From: Roseomonas sp.
GTDB lineage: Bacteria; Pseudomonadota; Alphaproteobacteria; Acetobacterales; Acetobacteraceae
Assembly: GCA_020249775.1 (NCBI GenBank)
Contig: JADCFA010000002.1
Span: 1 to 64,000, forward strand
Reading direction: 5' to 3'
Length of the DNA: 64,000 nucleotides
A program made the translations under genes and the position numbers. Below, in pieces: positions 55,520 through 64,000 of the stretch. Each line of letters opens with the position of its first letter. Within the stretch, counting starts at the first letter, position 1. The notes below the pieces were generated by a model that worked only from the letters and a program-made list of their open reading frames with translations, had not been told where the DNA came from and did not search any database.

Positions 55520-56596
55520 TTATCGCGGCGTGGCATCGGCTGACCGCAGCGGGCCTTGGTTGACCTGCTTCAATTCAGGGAAGTCACGCAGCATGGGCGC
55601 ACCATTCAGGGGACGATTGACCCCCTGATGGCAAGTTGCGCAATTCACCTTCAGCGGATCACCCATCGCCCCAAGCCGCGGGCCATGTGGGCCTTCCGCA
55701 GGACCATTCGGATTGCGCGCCCAAAGCGGCTTCAGCGGTTCGATGTAGGACATGTTGATGTCCCGCACCATGCGGATGCCATGCCAGGCAGTTGTCCGCG
55801 CCGGCGGGCTTTGTGCCCATTCAGCGAAGGATCGGCTGTTATGGCAATGGGTGCAATTCACGCCAAGCGAGGTGGACATATGCATCATCAACGCATAGGT
55901 CCATTCCGTTGTCATAATATTTTGGCTGTTGCGGCCAGGCAGCGAAGTGGTGCTGATATTGCGGATCTGCTGATCACCCAAAAGGAAGGGGGTGAAGGGA
56001 TCCGAAGGCAGTGAACTCTCACCCACGGAAGCAGCAGGATGGTTCTGCCCACGTGGAGATTGCAGACCAGCGCGGCTATTTGGTTCAGTTGACCACACCA
56101 TGGTCGGCACGGGGTTGCCGCGATGGCAGGTGTAGCAGGTCACACCGGTTTGGCCGACATGGGTCGCCCATTCCGAATTGATCTTATGCGTCATCTGCAA
56201 CATGCGCCGGGCAACAACTTTGGTATAGACTTCGTCCGAGGCCATGTTCTCAACATTGTGGCAATAGCCGCAGCCTTGATTGGGCGCGATCCATTCCGTC
56301 ATGGCCAGCATGATACGGTTGAACTGCGCTTCACTCACATCACGTAGCACTTGAACATTCTGATAGGCTTCATGCGCCCGCGGCCCTGTCGTGTCAGCTG
56401 CTTCAGATGCTTCAGGCACCTGATTGGCCGCAAGGCGTGCTGGGATCATGCGCGGATTTTGAACCTCGCCCATCGAAAGCCCGCGGAAGCCGCCTTGCAC
56501 GGACATGACCGGTGGGCGTTCAAAGGTGGTGACGAAGATCACCCCGCCAAGCAGCGCCACCACAAAGGCAGCGATGCTAAGTGAAAACCTGCTCAT
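55520..56596 (-). CDS. pufC: Photosynthetic reaction centre tetraheme cytochrome c subunit
   Basis: Four CXXCH motifs (CGYCH, CYTCH, CTHCH, CATCH); N-terminal TM; overlaps pufM by 4 nt. Confidence 0.95.
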   Translation of the reverse strand: MSRFSLSIAAFVVALLGGVIFVTTFERPPVMSVQGGFRGLSMGEVQNPRMIPARLAANQVPEASEAADTTGPRAHEAYQNVQVLRDVSEAQFNRIMLAMTEWIAPNQGCGYCHNVENMASDEVYTKVVARRMLQMTHKINSEWATHVGQTGVTCYTCHRGNPVPTMVWSTEPNSRAGLQSPRGQNHPAASVGESSLPSDPFTPFLLGDQQIRNISTTSLPGRNSQNIMTTEWTYALMMHMSTSLGVNCTHCHNSRSFAEWAQSPPARTTAWHGIRMVRDINMSYIEPLKPLWARNPNGPAEGPHGPRLGAMGDPLKVNCATCHQGVNRPLNGAPMLRDFPELKQVNQGPLRSADATPR

Positions 56597-57573
56597 CGCG
56601 GCGCTCCTTGTACGATGGAGGGATCAACAGCGGGTGTCCAAGGCATTGTGTAGGCCGGCGCGAAGTGCCGATCCACCGCCCAGAGATACCAGTTATCAAC
56701 CACAGTGCCGGTCAGTAGAATGCCAATCCCGCCCGTGACAGGGCAAAGAAAGGCAAACCACCAGGCCCAGCGGTGGATGCTTTCGAAAGTGGCGTTGAAG
56801 CCCATGGTCCAGCGCCAGAACAGGCCACCACGTTCTGCCGCCGTGCCACGATCCAATGTCTGTTCGATTTCACGCTCACCGCCATAGCGGCCGAGTGCCA
56901 GAATGGTTGCTGCATGCATCGCAAAGAGCAAGACGGAACCATAAAGAAACACAATCGAAAGCGCATGGAAGGGGTTGTAGAACAGATTGCCGTAGCGGAT
57001 GGAAAAGGCCGCCGTCCAATCCAGATGGGGGAAGATGCCGAAGGGCACTGCTTCGCTCCAGCTTCCCATGGCGACGGGGCGGATGAAGCCCAGTACCAGG
57101 TAAAGCCAGATGGCACCCGCGAAGGCCCAGGCCACATGCGTGCCCATGCCAAGCTGACGTGCGCGCCGATAGGTACGCACCCACCAGAGCAACATGGAAA
57201 GTGTCAGGAAGAAGCCCGCCACGATCCACCAACCGCCCTTGTTCAGCGGCGGAATGCGCAAACCATATTCCGGCGGTGGCGGTTCCAGCGCCAGCCAGAA
57301 AAGCTGACGGATGAATTCGCTGAGATTCCAATTCACCGAGGCCAGCATGCAAAGCCCGATGATCTCAAAGGCAATGAAGCCAAAGAGCAACGAGAGAATG
57401 CCAAGATAGCCAAGATAGAAAGGCCCTATCTGCGCATCGCCAAGGCGGCCAAAAAGATGCACCTCACGCGGTGTGCCTTCACGCGGAGAGCTATCGGCGG
57501 GAAGGGGCACACCAGGATAGGGTGCCGGTCCGCGCACCTGTATTCGGGTGAAGATATTCTGATATTCGGCCAT
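56593..57573 (-). CDS. pufM: Photosynthetic reaction centre M subunit
   Basis: Five-TM RC fold, [70 protein letters not shown]. Confidence 0.97.
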   Translation of the reverse strand: MAEYQNIFTRIQVRGPAPYPGVPLPADSSPREGTPREVHLFGRLGDAQIGPFYLGYLGILSLLFGFIAFEIIGLCMLASVNWNLSEFIRQLFWLALEPPPPEYGLRIPPLNKGGWWIVAGFFLTLSMLLWWVRTYRRARQLGMGTHVAWAFAGAIWLYLVLGFIRPVAMGSWSEAVPFGIFPHLDWTAAFSIRYGNLFYNPFHALSIVFLYGSVLLFAMHAATILALGRYGGEREIEQTLDRGTAAERGGLFWRWTMGFNATFESIHRWAWWFAFLCPVTGGIGILLTGTVVDNWYLWAVDRHFAPAYTMPWTPAVDPSIVQGAPR

Positions 57574-57594
57574 GGGAATTTTCCCTCCCCTCGC

Positions 57595-58419
57595 CTAGCG
57601 CCAAATCGGCAGGTTGAGCCACCAGCCCCACCATTCGGGCCAGCCGCGGGTCCAGAAAGGACCACTGATCACGATGCAGATCGCACTCCAAATCCCGGCT
57701 GACAGCGCAAGGAAAAGACCAAGCCTGTGAATACCAAGCGTGCCAATCGAATAACCGATCAGGTCACGGAAGAAGGTATTTTCATGCTCTGCGGTCTTGA
57801 CCGGCTCACCTTCCGGCGGATTGAGCGCCGAGAGAACCAATGCACCGTGCAGGGACAGCGCCAATACCGTGGTGAAGAAGAAGGTCACCGCGATCATATG
57901 CGCCGGGTTGTAGTGGAAATGCAGATATTGATAGCCGACATTGGACACCCAATCGAGGTGACTCCAAATGCCGTAGGGGAAGCCATGTCCCCATGCGCCC
58001 ATCAGCACTGGCCGGATCACGACCAGGGTGACATAGGCAAAAACCGCGACGCCATAGGCGATGGGGATGTGATACCCCATGCCAAGCTTGCGCGATATTT
58101 CCGCCTGGCGCAGCGCCCAGGAAACAAATGCCCCGATCGCGCAGATGGTGATCATCTGCCAGAGCCCGCCTTCGCGCATCGGTGCGAGGCGCAGCCCGTA
58201 TTTCAGATCCGGTGGCGCGATATTGATCAGCCAGGGATTCCATGTCCCGCCAATCGCTGCGCCGTAGAGGATCAGGGCGGTTCCGACAAAGCTGAAAAAC
58301 GCGCAGGTGACGCCAAAAAACCCGACATAGAAAGGCCCTATCCAAAAATCGAACAGGTCGCCCCCTATCAGGGTTCCGCCACGGACGCGGTATTTCCGCT
58401 CAAAGCTTAACATCGCCAT
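57595..58419 (-). CDS. pufL: Photosynthetic reaction centre L subunit
   Basis: [71 protein letters not shown]. Confidence 0.97.
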   Translation of the reverse strand: MAMLSFERKYRVRGGTLIGGDLFDFWIGPFYVGFFGVTCAFFSFVGTALILYGAAIGGTWNPWLINIAPPDLKYGLRLAPMREGGLWQMITICAIGAFVSWALRQAEISRKLGMGYHIPIAYGVAVFAYVTLVVIRPVLMGAWGHGFPYGIWSHLDWVSNVGYQYLHFHYNPAHMIAVTFFFTTVLALSLHGALVLSALNPPEGEPVKTAEHENTFFRDLIGYSIGTLGIHRLGLFLALSAGIWSAICIVISGPFWTRGWPEWWGWWLNLPIWR

Positions 58420-58483
58420 CGCTTGATGCTCCTCTCCCGACGGGGGCTTTGCCCGCCTGGCGGTCCCTCATGATGTTCTCTGC

Positions 58484-58511
58484 GGGCGAGGCAGTTTCGG
58501 CTGCCTCGCCC
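58484..58511 (-). other. pufA-pufL intercistronic hairpin 1
   Basis: GGGCGAGGCAG-tttcgg-CTGCCTCGCCC, perfect 11-bp stem. Confidence 0.8.
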
Positions 58512-58522
58512 AATTCGCTGAA

Positions 58523-58540
58523 GCGCGGCCGAAGCCGCGC
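58523..58540 (-). other. pufA-pufL intercistronic hairpin 2 (UUCG tetraloop on mRNA strand)
   Basis: Minus strand GCGCGGC-TTCG-GCCGCGC, perfect 7-bp stem, 8 nt from the pufA stop. Confidence 0.75.
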
Positions 58541-58547
58541 CCCGTGC

Positions 58548-58736
58548 TCAACCACCCAGCTTCTGGCCAGGGGTGAAGGTCGGTGACGTTGCGCACCAAC
58601 CCAGATGATCGCAGTAGCGCGGCGAGCTTAGAACAGCGAAGTGAATCACTGCCGCAATCGCCACCACACCAGCCGCGCCGAGAAACCCGACACGACGAGC
58701 GTCAATCACCATCCACATTTTATGCATATCGAACAT
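58548..58736 (-). CDS. pufA: Light-harvesting 1 alpha polypeptide
   Basis: MHKMWMVIDARRVGFLGAAGVVAIAAVIHFAVLSS: LH1-alpha N-terminus and the His of the BChl site. Start may be the second Met at 58727, better spaced from GGAG. Confidence 0.92.
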   Translation of the reverse strand: MFDMHKMWMVIDARRVGFLGAAGVVAIAAVIHFAVLSSPRYCDHLGWCATSPTFTPGQKLGG

Positions 58737-58789
58737 TCTCCTTTCTTTGCGCCCAGACCTCAGGAATTTCCCTCAGCCTGGAACATCCT

Positions 58790-58966
58790 TCAGAAGAAGC
58801 GCCAGTCGGGCGGAACCACTTGTCCAGTGTAGACAAGCGGCCGCCACAACCAGACGAGGATATGCGCACCCATGGAAGCGAAAACGGAGAAAGCCCATCC
58901 CTGGACCACCAAGTTGTGGACTTCCCTCGCTTGAGCTTCCGTCAAGCGCGTTTTTGTGTCGGCCAT
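58790..58966 (-). CDS. pufB: Light-harvesting 1 beta polypeptide (below ORF-track length cutoff)
   Basis: Read directly: [58 protein letters not shown] (58 aa); GGAGG 7 nt upstream of ATG. Confidence 0.95.
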   Translation of the reverse strand: MADTKTRLTEAQAREVHNLVVQGWAFSVFASMGAHILVWLWRPLVYTGQVVPPDWRFF

Positions 58967-59130
58967 TAGTAAGCCTCCGACTTGGCCTTACGGCCATTAC
59001 CGCGTCCACCCGCGCGGCAGGGACGGCAGAGGCGGAATTCCGCCCAAGCCTTCTTGTCATCGGATACGTGCCGACAGCGGTGACCGCGGTCCGTTCGCAG
59101 ACAAGATTCGGAATGGCGAAGGGGCGTCAT
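58966..59130 (-). CDS. 54-aa Cys-rich smORF between bchZ and pufB, translationally coupled to both
   Basis: Read directly: [57 protein letters not shown] overlaps bchZ TGA (ATGA); TAA overlaps pufB ATG (TAATG); GGAGG 7 nt upstream of its ATG. Confidence 0.75.
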   Translation of the reverse strand: MTPLRHSESCLRTDRGHRCRHVSDDKKAWAEFRLCRPCRAGGRGNGRKAKSEAY

Positions 59131-60563
59131 GCCATGACCTCCGCCAAAGTCTTTTGCACGCGCTCTGCCGTCACGCGCGGTTCCGCCGCATCGCGCGCGG
59201 CGCGTTCAACCTGTTCGCGCAGCCGCTTGGCTGCGGAAATGCGAAGCAGGAATGGTTCCTGCTCTACCCGCTCATCCAATAGCGCGACGGCCGCCGCATC
59301 CCAGGGTTCCTCGGCGCGCACCGGGGTTGGTTCAACCCGGTCAAGATCAGTGCCGAGCGGCAGGATATGAAACAGCGCATCAAACAGCGCGTTGCAATAT
59401 TCCTGGATGATATAGGTGGCGCCCGCATAGCCCATGAAAGGCGTGCCAGTGGCGCGGCGAATGATGGCGCCCGGGAAGCTCGCCGGGATATACATGGCAC
59501 GGCTTTTGATTTCCGCCGCATACATGCGTTCATTATAGGAACCGAACAGCACCAAAGGCGGCGTCTTGCGCAGCGCATCACGCACCGCGGCGTTATCAGG
59601 TTTCTGCCCAGCCTTGCGCGAAAAAGCGAAGGCGCAGGGAATGCCCATTTCATCATGCAGAAAACGTTGCAGACCACGCGCGTAAGTATCAGTAGCAACG
59701 ACCGCGAAGGACGCAGAGGCGTAGAAATCCTGTGTCACGCTGCGCCATAAATCCCAAAGAGGTTTCACCGTGGTGTGCTTTTCACGTTCGATGAAGGGTT
59801 CGGGGTCAAGCCCGGTCAATTCACCTAGCTTGCGGAGGAAGTTCGTGGTCGCAAAAAGGCCGATCGGTGCTTGCAGATAGGGGCGATCCAGTTCCTCACA
59901 CAGCTTGCGCCCAAATTCACGATACATGCAGATATTCACATCCGCATCGGGCAGCTTCGCGACATCTTCCACATGGCTGCCCAGCGGAAAGACCAGATTG
60001 ATTTCGCAGCCAATGCCCTCGACCAGCCGACGAATTTCCGCCAGGTCCGATGGCATATTGAAAGTGCCATAGATGGGGCCGATGATATTCACCCGCGGCT
60101 TTTCGCCTTCCTTGCGCGTGCGCGGCTTCGGTTTGCGCCCGCGAGAGCCAAATTCACTCCAAAGCCACATGATGGCGCGATCAGCGGCCTGCCACTGATC
60201 CTCATCAATCGTGCGGCAGATGAAGCGCTGCAGATTGCTGCCCTGCGGTGTTACGCCACCGCCAATCATCTCGGCAATGGAACCTGTCACCACCACGGCA
60301 GGCAATTCGGCGTCCTGCGTGGCAGCAGCACGCTTCAAGGCGCCTTCGGTGCCGTTCTGGGAGAGTGAATCCTCATCAAGCCCTGTCACCACAATCGGCA
60401 ATTCATGCGGCGGCAGCGCATCCGTGTAATGCAGCACCGCTGTCACGGGCAGGTTTTCGCAGCCCACCGGCCCATCAATCACAACACGCAGGCCACGCAC
60501 CGCTGAGAAGGCATAAATCGCTCCCCAATAGCCGCCGGCGCGATCATGATCGAGAACGAGCAT
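59127..60563 (-). CDS. bchZ: Chlorophyllide a oxidoreductase subunit Z
   Basis: [62 protein letters not shown]...[10 protein letters not shown]. Confidence 0.96.
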   Translation of the reverse strand: MLVLDHDRAGGYWGAIYAFSAVRGLRVVIDGPVGCENLPVTAVLHYTDALPPHELPIVVTGLDEDSLSQNGTEGALKRAAATQDAELPAVVVTGSIAEMIGGGVTPQGSNLQRFICRTIDEDQWQAADRAIMWLWSEFGSRGRKPKPRTRKEGEKPRVNIIGPIYGTFNMPSDLAEIRRLVEGIGCEINLVFPLGSHVEDVAKLPDADVNICMYREFGRKLCEELDRPYLQAPIGLFATTNFLRKLGELTGLDPEPFIEREKHTTVKPLWDLWRSVTQDFYASASFAVVATDTYARGLQRFLHDEMGIPCAFAFSRKAGQKPDNAAVRDALRKTPPLVLFGSYNERMYAAEIKSRAMYIPASFPGAIIRRATGTPFMGYAGATYIIQEYCNALFDALFHILPLGTDLDRVEPTPVRAEEPWDAAAVALLDERVEQEPFLLRISAAKRLREQVERAARDAAEPRVTAERVQKTLAEVMA

Positions 60564-60565
60564 GC

Positions 60566-62080
60566 TCAGCTCCCCACTGCTTCTTCGGCCTTGGCCTTGG
60601 CGGCGCGCAGCTTGCGCTGACGTTCGCGAAAACCAGGGGGATCGCTTGGCTTGTCGCGGAAGCCATAGCCGGCGCCATCCGGCGTGCCTACACCTTCAAA
60701 GAAGGAGACCATGCGCGAAAAACGTTCACGCCCATTGGTCTGCGCCGCGACAATTCCCGCCATGGAAGCCGCACCAGCAGGGCCAAAAAGCGGCCGGGCG
60801 GAAACCATATTGGTGAAATAAAGCGCGGGCGTGCCCATTTCCTTGGCCTTTTGCACCAAGGGTGTTGTGCCAAGCGCCAGATCGGGCCGCGCTTCCTTCA
60901 TCGCGGCAATGTCCTGTTCCAGGCTCGCGCGATACTGCACATGACAGCCATGCGCTTCGAGCCATTCGCGATCCGCCGCGCTCCATTCCGTGCGTGGTGC
61001 AGCAGTGCCGACATAGGGCACTTCAGCGCCGGCTTCGATCAGCAGGCGCGCCACCAGTAATTCCGAGCCTTCATAGCCGGAAACTGTAATGCGCGCCTTG
61101 ACCGGATTGCCGGCGAGTGCGCCGTGAATGGCAGGCAATGCACGCGCCTTGGCGGCTTCGATTTCAGATGGCTTCACACCGGCAGCGGCGCCAATGGCGG
61201 AAAGCCAGGCATCAGTGCCTTCCACACCCACGGGCGCGGAACCTACTACTGGCCGGCCTGCTGCGCGGAATTCGCGAATGCTCGCGGTATAGAAGGGATG
61301 CACGGCAGCCACCGCCACGCTATCCAAGGCCGCATAGAGATCACGCCATTCACGGGCCGGGGTTTGCGGCGCCAGCGTCAGCCCCATGGGCTGGATCAAT
61401 GCACCAATTCCTGGCGGATCGGCGGGGAACAACTCGCCAATCACCGCGATGCTGCGTTGATCCAGTGCGTAATCGCGTGGCCGTGCTACCGGACCCGCCT
61501 CAGCCTCATTGCGTGCGTAGCGCAACATGGCGCCGGCCAGCACATCCTTGGCTTCTGCATGGGTCGGCACACCAAAACCTGGTACATCTATGCCAATGAC
61601 GCGCACGCCATTGATCTGCTTCGGCAGCAGATCAAGCGGTACGCCAGAAGCGGTGGGCACACAGAGGTTGGTAACGATGACCGCGTCATAATCCTCTGGC
61701 TTTGCCAAGTTATGAACAGCGTCGCGAATATCTTCGAAAAGCTTGCCGGTAACGAGGGTTTCAGAATTGAAGGGCACATAACCCACGGTGCGGCGCGCGC
61801 CATAGAAATGGCTGGTGAAGGTCAAGCCGTAGACGCAGCACGCACTGCCGGAAAGAATTGTCGCCACACGACGCATGCGCAAACCAACGCGCAAGGACCC
61901 AAAGGCAGGACACATGGATTGCGGCTGATCATGGGGCCCGCGCGGATAATCAGCAGCAAGCTTGTCCATCACTTCGGACTTGCCCGCGGCACGCGCGGCA
62001 GCTTCCAGCGTTTCCCGCCCACCATGGCAGGCAGCGCCTTCAGCGGCGGCGGGCGGCGAAGGAGGGGGAAGCGTGTCCAT
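60566..62080 (-). CDS. bchY: Chlorophyllide a oxidoreductase subunit Y
   Basis: [72 protein letters not shown] open to 62110; M at 62080 chosen. Confidence 0.95.
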   Translation of the reverse strand: MDTLPPPSPPAAAEGAACHGGRETLEAAARAAGKSEVMDKLAADYPRGPHDQPQSMCPAFGSLRVGLRMRRVATILSGSACCVYGLTFTSHFYGARRTVGYVPFNSETLVTGKLFEDIRDAVHNLAKPEDYDAVIVTNLCVPTASGVPLDLLPKQINGVRVIGIDVPGFGVPTHAEAKDVLAGAMLRYARNEAEAGPVARPRDYALDQRSIAVIGELFPADPPGIGALIQPMGLTLAPQTPAREWRDLYAALDSVAVAAVHPFYTASIREFRAAGRPVVGSAPVGVEGTDAWLSAIGAAAGVKPSEIEAAKARALPAIHGALAGNPVKARITVSGYEGSELLVARLLIEAGAEVPYVGTAAPRTEWSAADREWLEAHGCHVQYRASLEQDIAAMKEARPDLALGTTPLVQKAKEMGTPALYFTNMVSARPLFGPAGAASMAGIVAAQTNGRERFSRMVSFFEGVGTPDGAGYGFRDKPSDPPGFRERQRKLRAAKAKAEEAVGS

Positions 62081-62084
62081 TCCT

Positions 62085-63101
62085 TCAGACGCCCTCATAC
62101 ACCACTTCAAGGGATGGCTTGTTCAGCACTTCTGCTGCGCACATGTCTTCCATGGTGGCGGGGTTCAGCACCACACCACGGCCCACGGCTTCGCCCTTGA
62201 ACAGGCCAAGTAGATTTTCCTGGCTGAGCGGGTTCGGGCGCAGCGGCGGCGCCTCAGCGACTTGGAGCGCGAGCTGTTCGAACACCGAAGCCCAACGCCC
62301 GCCGGGCTTGCCGATGATTTCATAATTCGCAGATTTGCGCCGGATATCTTCATCTGCCGGAATCGCAGCCAGCACGGGAATGCCGGCTTCGGCGGCAAAG
62401 GCATGGGCTTCGCCCGTGCCATCATCCTTGTTGATCACCATGCCGGCGACACCGACATTGCCGCCAAGCTTGCGGAAATACTCGACAGCGGAGCAGACAT
62501 TATTCGCGACATAAAGCGATTGCAGGTCATTCGACCCGACCACGATCACCTTCTGGCACATGTCACGCGCAATCGGCAGGCCAAAGCCGCCGCAAACTAC
62601 ATCGCCCAGGAAGTCCAGCAGGACGTAGTCGAAATCCCATTGATGGAAGCCAAGCTTTTCCAGCAATTCGAAACCATGGATGATGCCGCGCCCACCGCAG
62701 CCGCGGCCCACTTCCGGGCCGCCCAATTCCATCGCGAAAACACCATCGCGCTTGAAGCAGACATCGCCGATGGCAACAGCCTCACCAGCGGCCTTCTTCT
62801 TCGATGATGTCTCAATGATGGTCGGGCAGGAACGCCCGCCGAACAAAAGCGATGTCGTGTCGCTTTTCGGATCGCAGCCAATCAGCAAAACGCGCTTGCC
62901 CTGCTGCGCCATCATGTAACTCAGGTTCGCAAGCGTGAAGGATTTGCCAATGCCGCCCTTGCCATAGATGGCGATGATCTGGGTTTTCTTTGCGGCCGGT
63001 GAGGTGAGCACCCCATCAGGCGGCGTGGATGCTTCGGCGCGTAGCGCATTATGCATCGCATTCATGGATGGACCGTTTGGCTTCCCCGGGACAGCATTCA
63101 T
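62085..63101 (-). CDS. bchX: Chlorophyllide a oxidoreductase iron protein subunit X
   Basis: [80 protein letters not shown]. Confidence 0.97.
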   Translation of the reverse strand: MNAVPGKPNGPSMNAMHNALRAEASTPPDGVLTSPAAKKTQIIAIYGKGGIGKSFTLANLSYMMAQQGKRVLLIGCDPKSDTTSLLFGGRSCPTIIETSSKKKAAGEAVAIGDVCFKRDGVFAMELGGPEVGRGCGGRGIIHGFELLEKLGFHQWDFDYVLLDFLGDVVCGGFGLPIARDMCQKVIVVGSNDLQSLYVANNVCSAVEYFRKLGGNVGVAGMVINKDDGTGEAHAFAAEAGIPVLAAIPADEDIRRKSANYEIIGKPGGRWASVFEQLALQVAEAPPLRPNPLSQENLLGLFKGEAVGRGVVLNPATMEDMCAAEVLNKPSLEVVYEGV

Positions 63102-64000
63102 TGTTTGTTTCTCCAGTCCAGAACCATTTTGAGGCAGGCAGGATCTTCAAAAGCCTGACGATAGGCTTCCGGCGCGGCGTCTGCGGCAGCGCGATGCGTA
63201 ATCAAGCCGGAAAGGGAAAGGCGGTGCGCTGCGATCAACGCATTCACCGCTTCCAAATCATGCTGTTTCCATTCCGCAGCGATGACGATTCGCGCTTCGC
63301 GCATGAAGGCCGGCGGGAAGGTGAAGGAAAGCGGTGCGCTGTAAAAACCAGCCAGCGTTACCACACCACCAGGGGCCAAGCGCGCAATCAGCGCATCCAG
63401 CAACGCGGCATCGCCACTCACGTCACAAATCGCGCGATAATCGCGCCGCGTATCTTCTGCTGGATCAATGACCAAATAGCCATTGGCACCGTCGCGCCGC
63501 GCGGGATTGCTTTCCCACACCATCGGCGCGGGATGGCCGGCGGCGATGATGATGCGCGCCAGCAGGCGCCCCAAAACACCATGGCCGATGATCAATTCCG
63601 GAATGGCGGCTTGCGGCAGTGCCATGGCGTGATGTGCCGTTGCCGCCAGCGCCAAAAGCACGGCATCCGCGCCCAGCGCGGGATCAACCGGTGTTACGCG
63701 CGCACCGGCCACCACAAGCCGGGCGGCTGCGCCGCCAAACAAACCGCGAATATCGCCAAAGCAACGCGCACCGGGCACGAAAACCGCCTCACCCAAGCGT
63801 CTGCCCGCGTCAGCACCTGCCTGCACCACGCGGCCCACGGATTCGTAACCAGGCACCAGCGGGTAGCCCATGCCGGGGAAGGATGGCATGCGTCCGGACC
63901 AGAGAAGACGTTCTGTTCCAGTACTGATACCACTCCAATCAATGTCCACGACAACATCCTGCGCGCCGGGCGGCGTTAACTTCAGGCGCGACAGCGAAAG
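63098..64000 (-). CDS. bchC: Bacteriochlorophyllide a dehydrogenase BchC (5' end truncated by window)
   Basis: [40 protein letters not shown]; frame open upstream to 64000 ([22 protein letters not shown]), so the ORF-track start at 63949 is internal; overlaps bchX by 4 nt. Confidence 0.93.
   Translation of the reverse strand, partial: LSLSRLKLTPPGAQDVVVDIDWSGISTGTERLLWSGRMPSFPGMGYPLVPGYESVGRVVQAGADAGRRLGEAVFVPGARCFGDIRGLFGGAAARLVVAGARVTPVDPALGADAVLLALAATAHHAMALPQAAIPELIIGHGVLGRLLARIIIAAGHPAPMVWESNPARRDGANGYLVIDPAEDTRRDYRAICDVSGDAALLDALIARLAPGGVVTLAGFYSAPLSFTFPPAFMREARIVIAAEWKQHDLEAVNALIAAHRLSLSGLITHRAAADAAPEAYRQAFEDPACLKMVLDWRNKQ

Noticed and set aside
56773-57702. 309-aa plus-strand ORF
   Set aside because: Antisense to pufM, whose identity is unambiguous.
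58773-59060. 95-aa minus-strand ORF covering the pufB region as possible pufQ
   Set aside because: Out of frame with pufB and the 54-aa ORF; no TM segment and no PufQ resemblance.
1-64000. tRNA, rRNA or CRISPR arrays
   Set aside because: No rRNA-like stretch, no regularly spaced identical repeats, and the few GGTTCGAA-like strings lie inside coding genes without cloverleaf context; detection by eye is limited.

Overview
The window is a GC-rich alphaproteobacterial chromosome segment. Gene content suggests a bacteriochlorophyll-containing, Acetobacteraceae-like organism (inference). From left to right it contains: an IS481-type transposase remnant; a PTS-Ntr regulatory cluster (ptsI-ptsH-EIIA(Man)-rapZ-hprK); amino-acid, flavin-monooxygenase and aldolase metabolism genes; a nested scar of IS3-type and IS5-type remnants next to a palindromic intergenic element; a divergent two-component, OprB-porin and heavy-metal RND efflux locus with a TGTAAG direct repeat; rlmJ-gpsA-hemD-hemX-like-hemY; an RraA-like gene; a 'ligase-associated' DNA repair module (exonuclease, Lhr helicase, PdeM) with no ligase; DUF169, an SDR, malate synthase G and a gamma-glutamyltransferase; a nine-gene, tightly overlapping operon (Liv ABC transporter, hydantoinase B/A, cysteine hydrolase, molybdopterin hydroxylase large subunit); an 817-aa orphan ORF; a P450/ATP-grasp pair; crtD and crtI; and a photosynthesis operon bchCXYZ-[54-aa smORF]-pufBALMC. 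Two coding genes fall below the supplied ORF track's length cutoff and were found by reading the sequence. One is pufB (58 aa). The other is a 54-aa, four-cysteine ORF that fills the bchZ-pufB gap, overlaps both neighbours and has its own Shine-Dalgarno; it sits where pufQ is normally found and does not look like PufQ. The puf operon also shows a pufA-pufL hairpin pair and a terminator after pufC. All family assignments come from reading protein motifs; no database search was possible.
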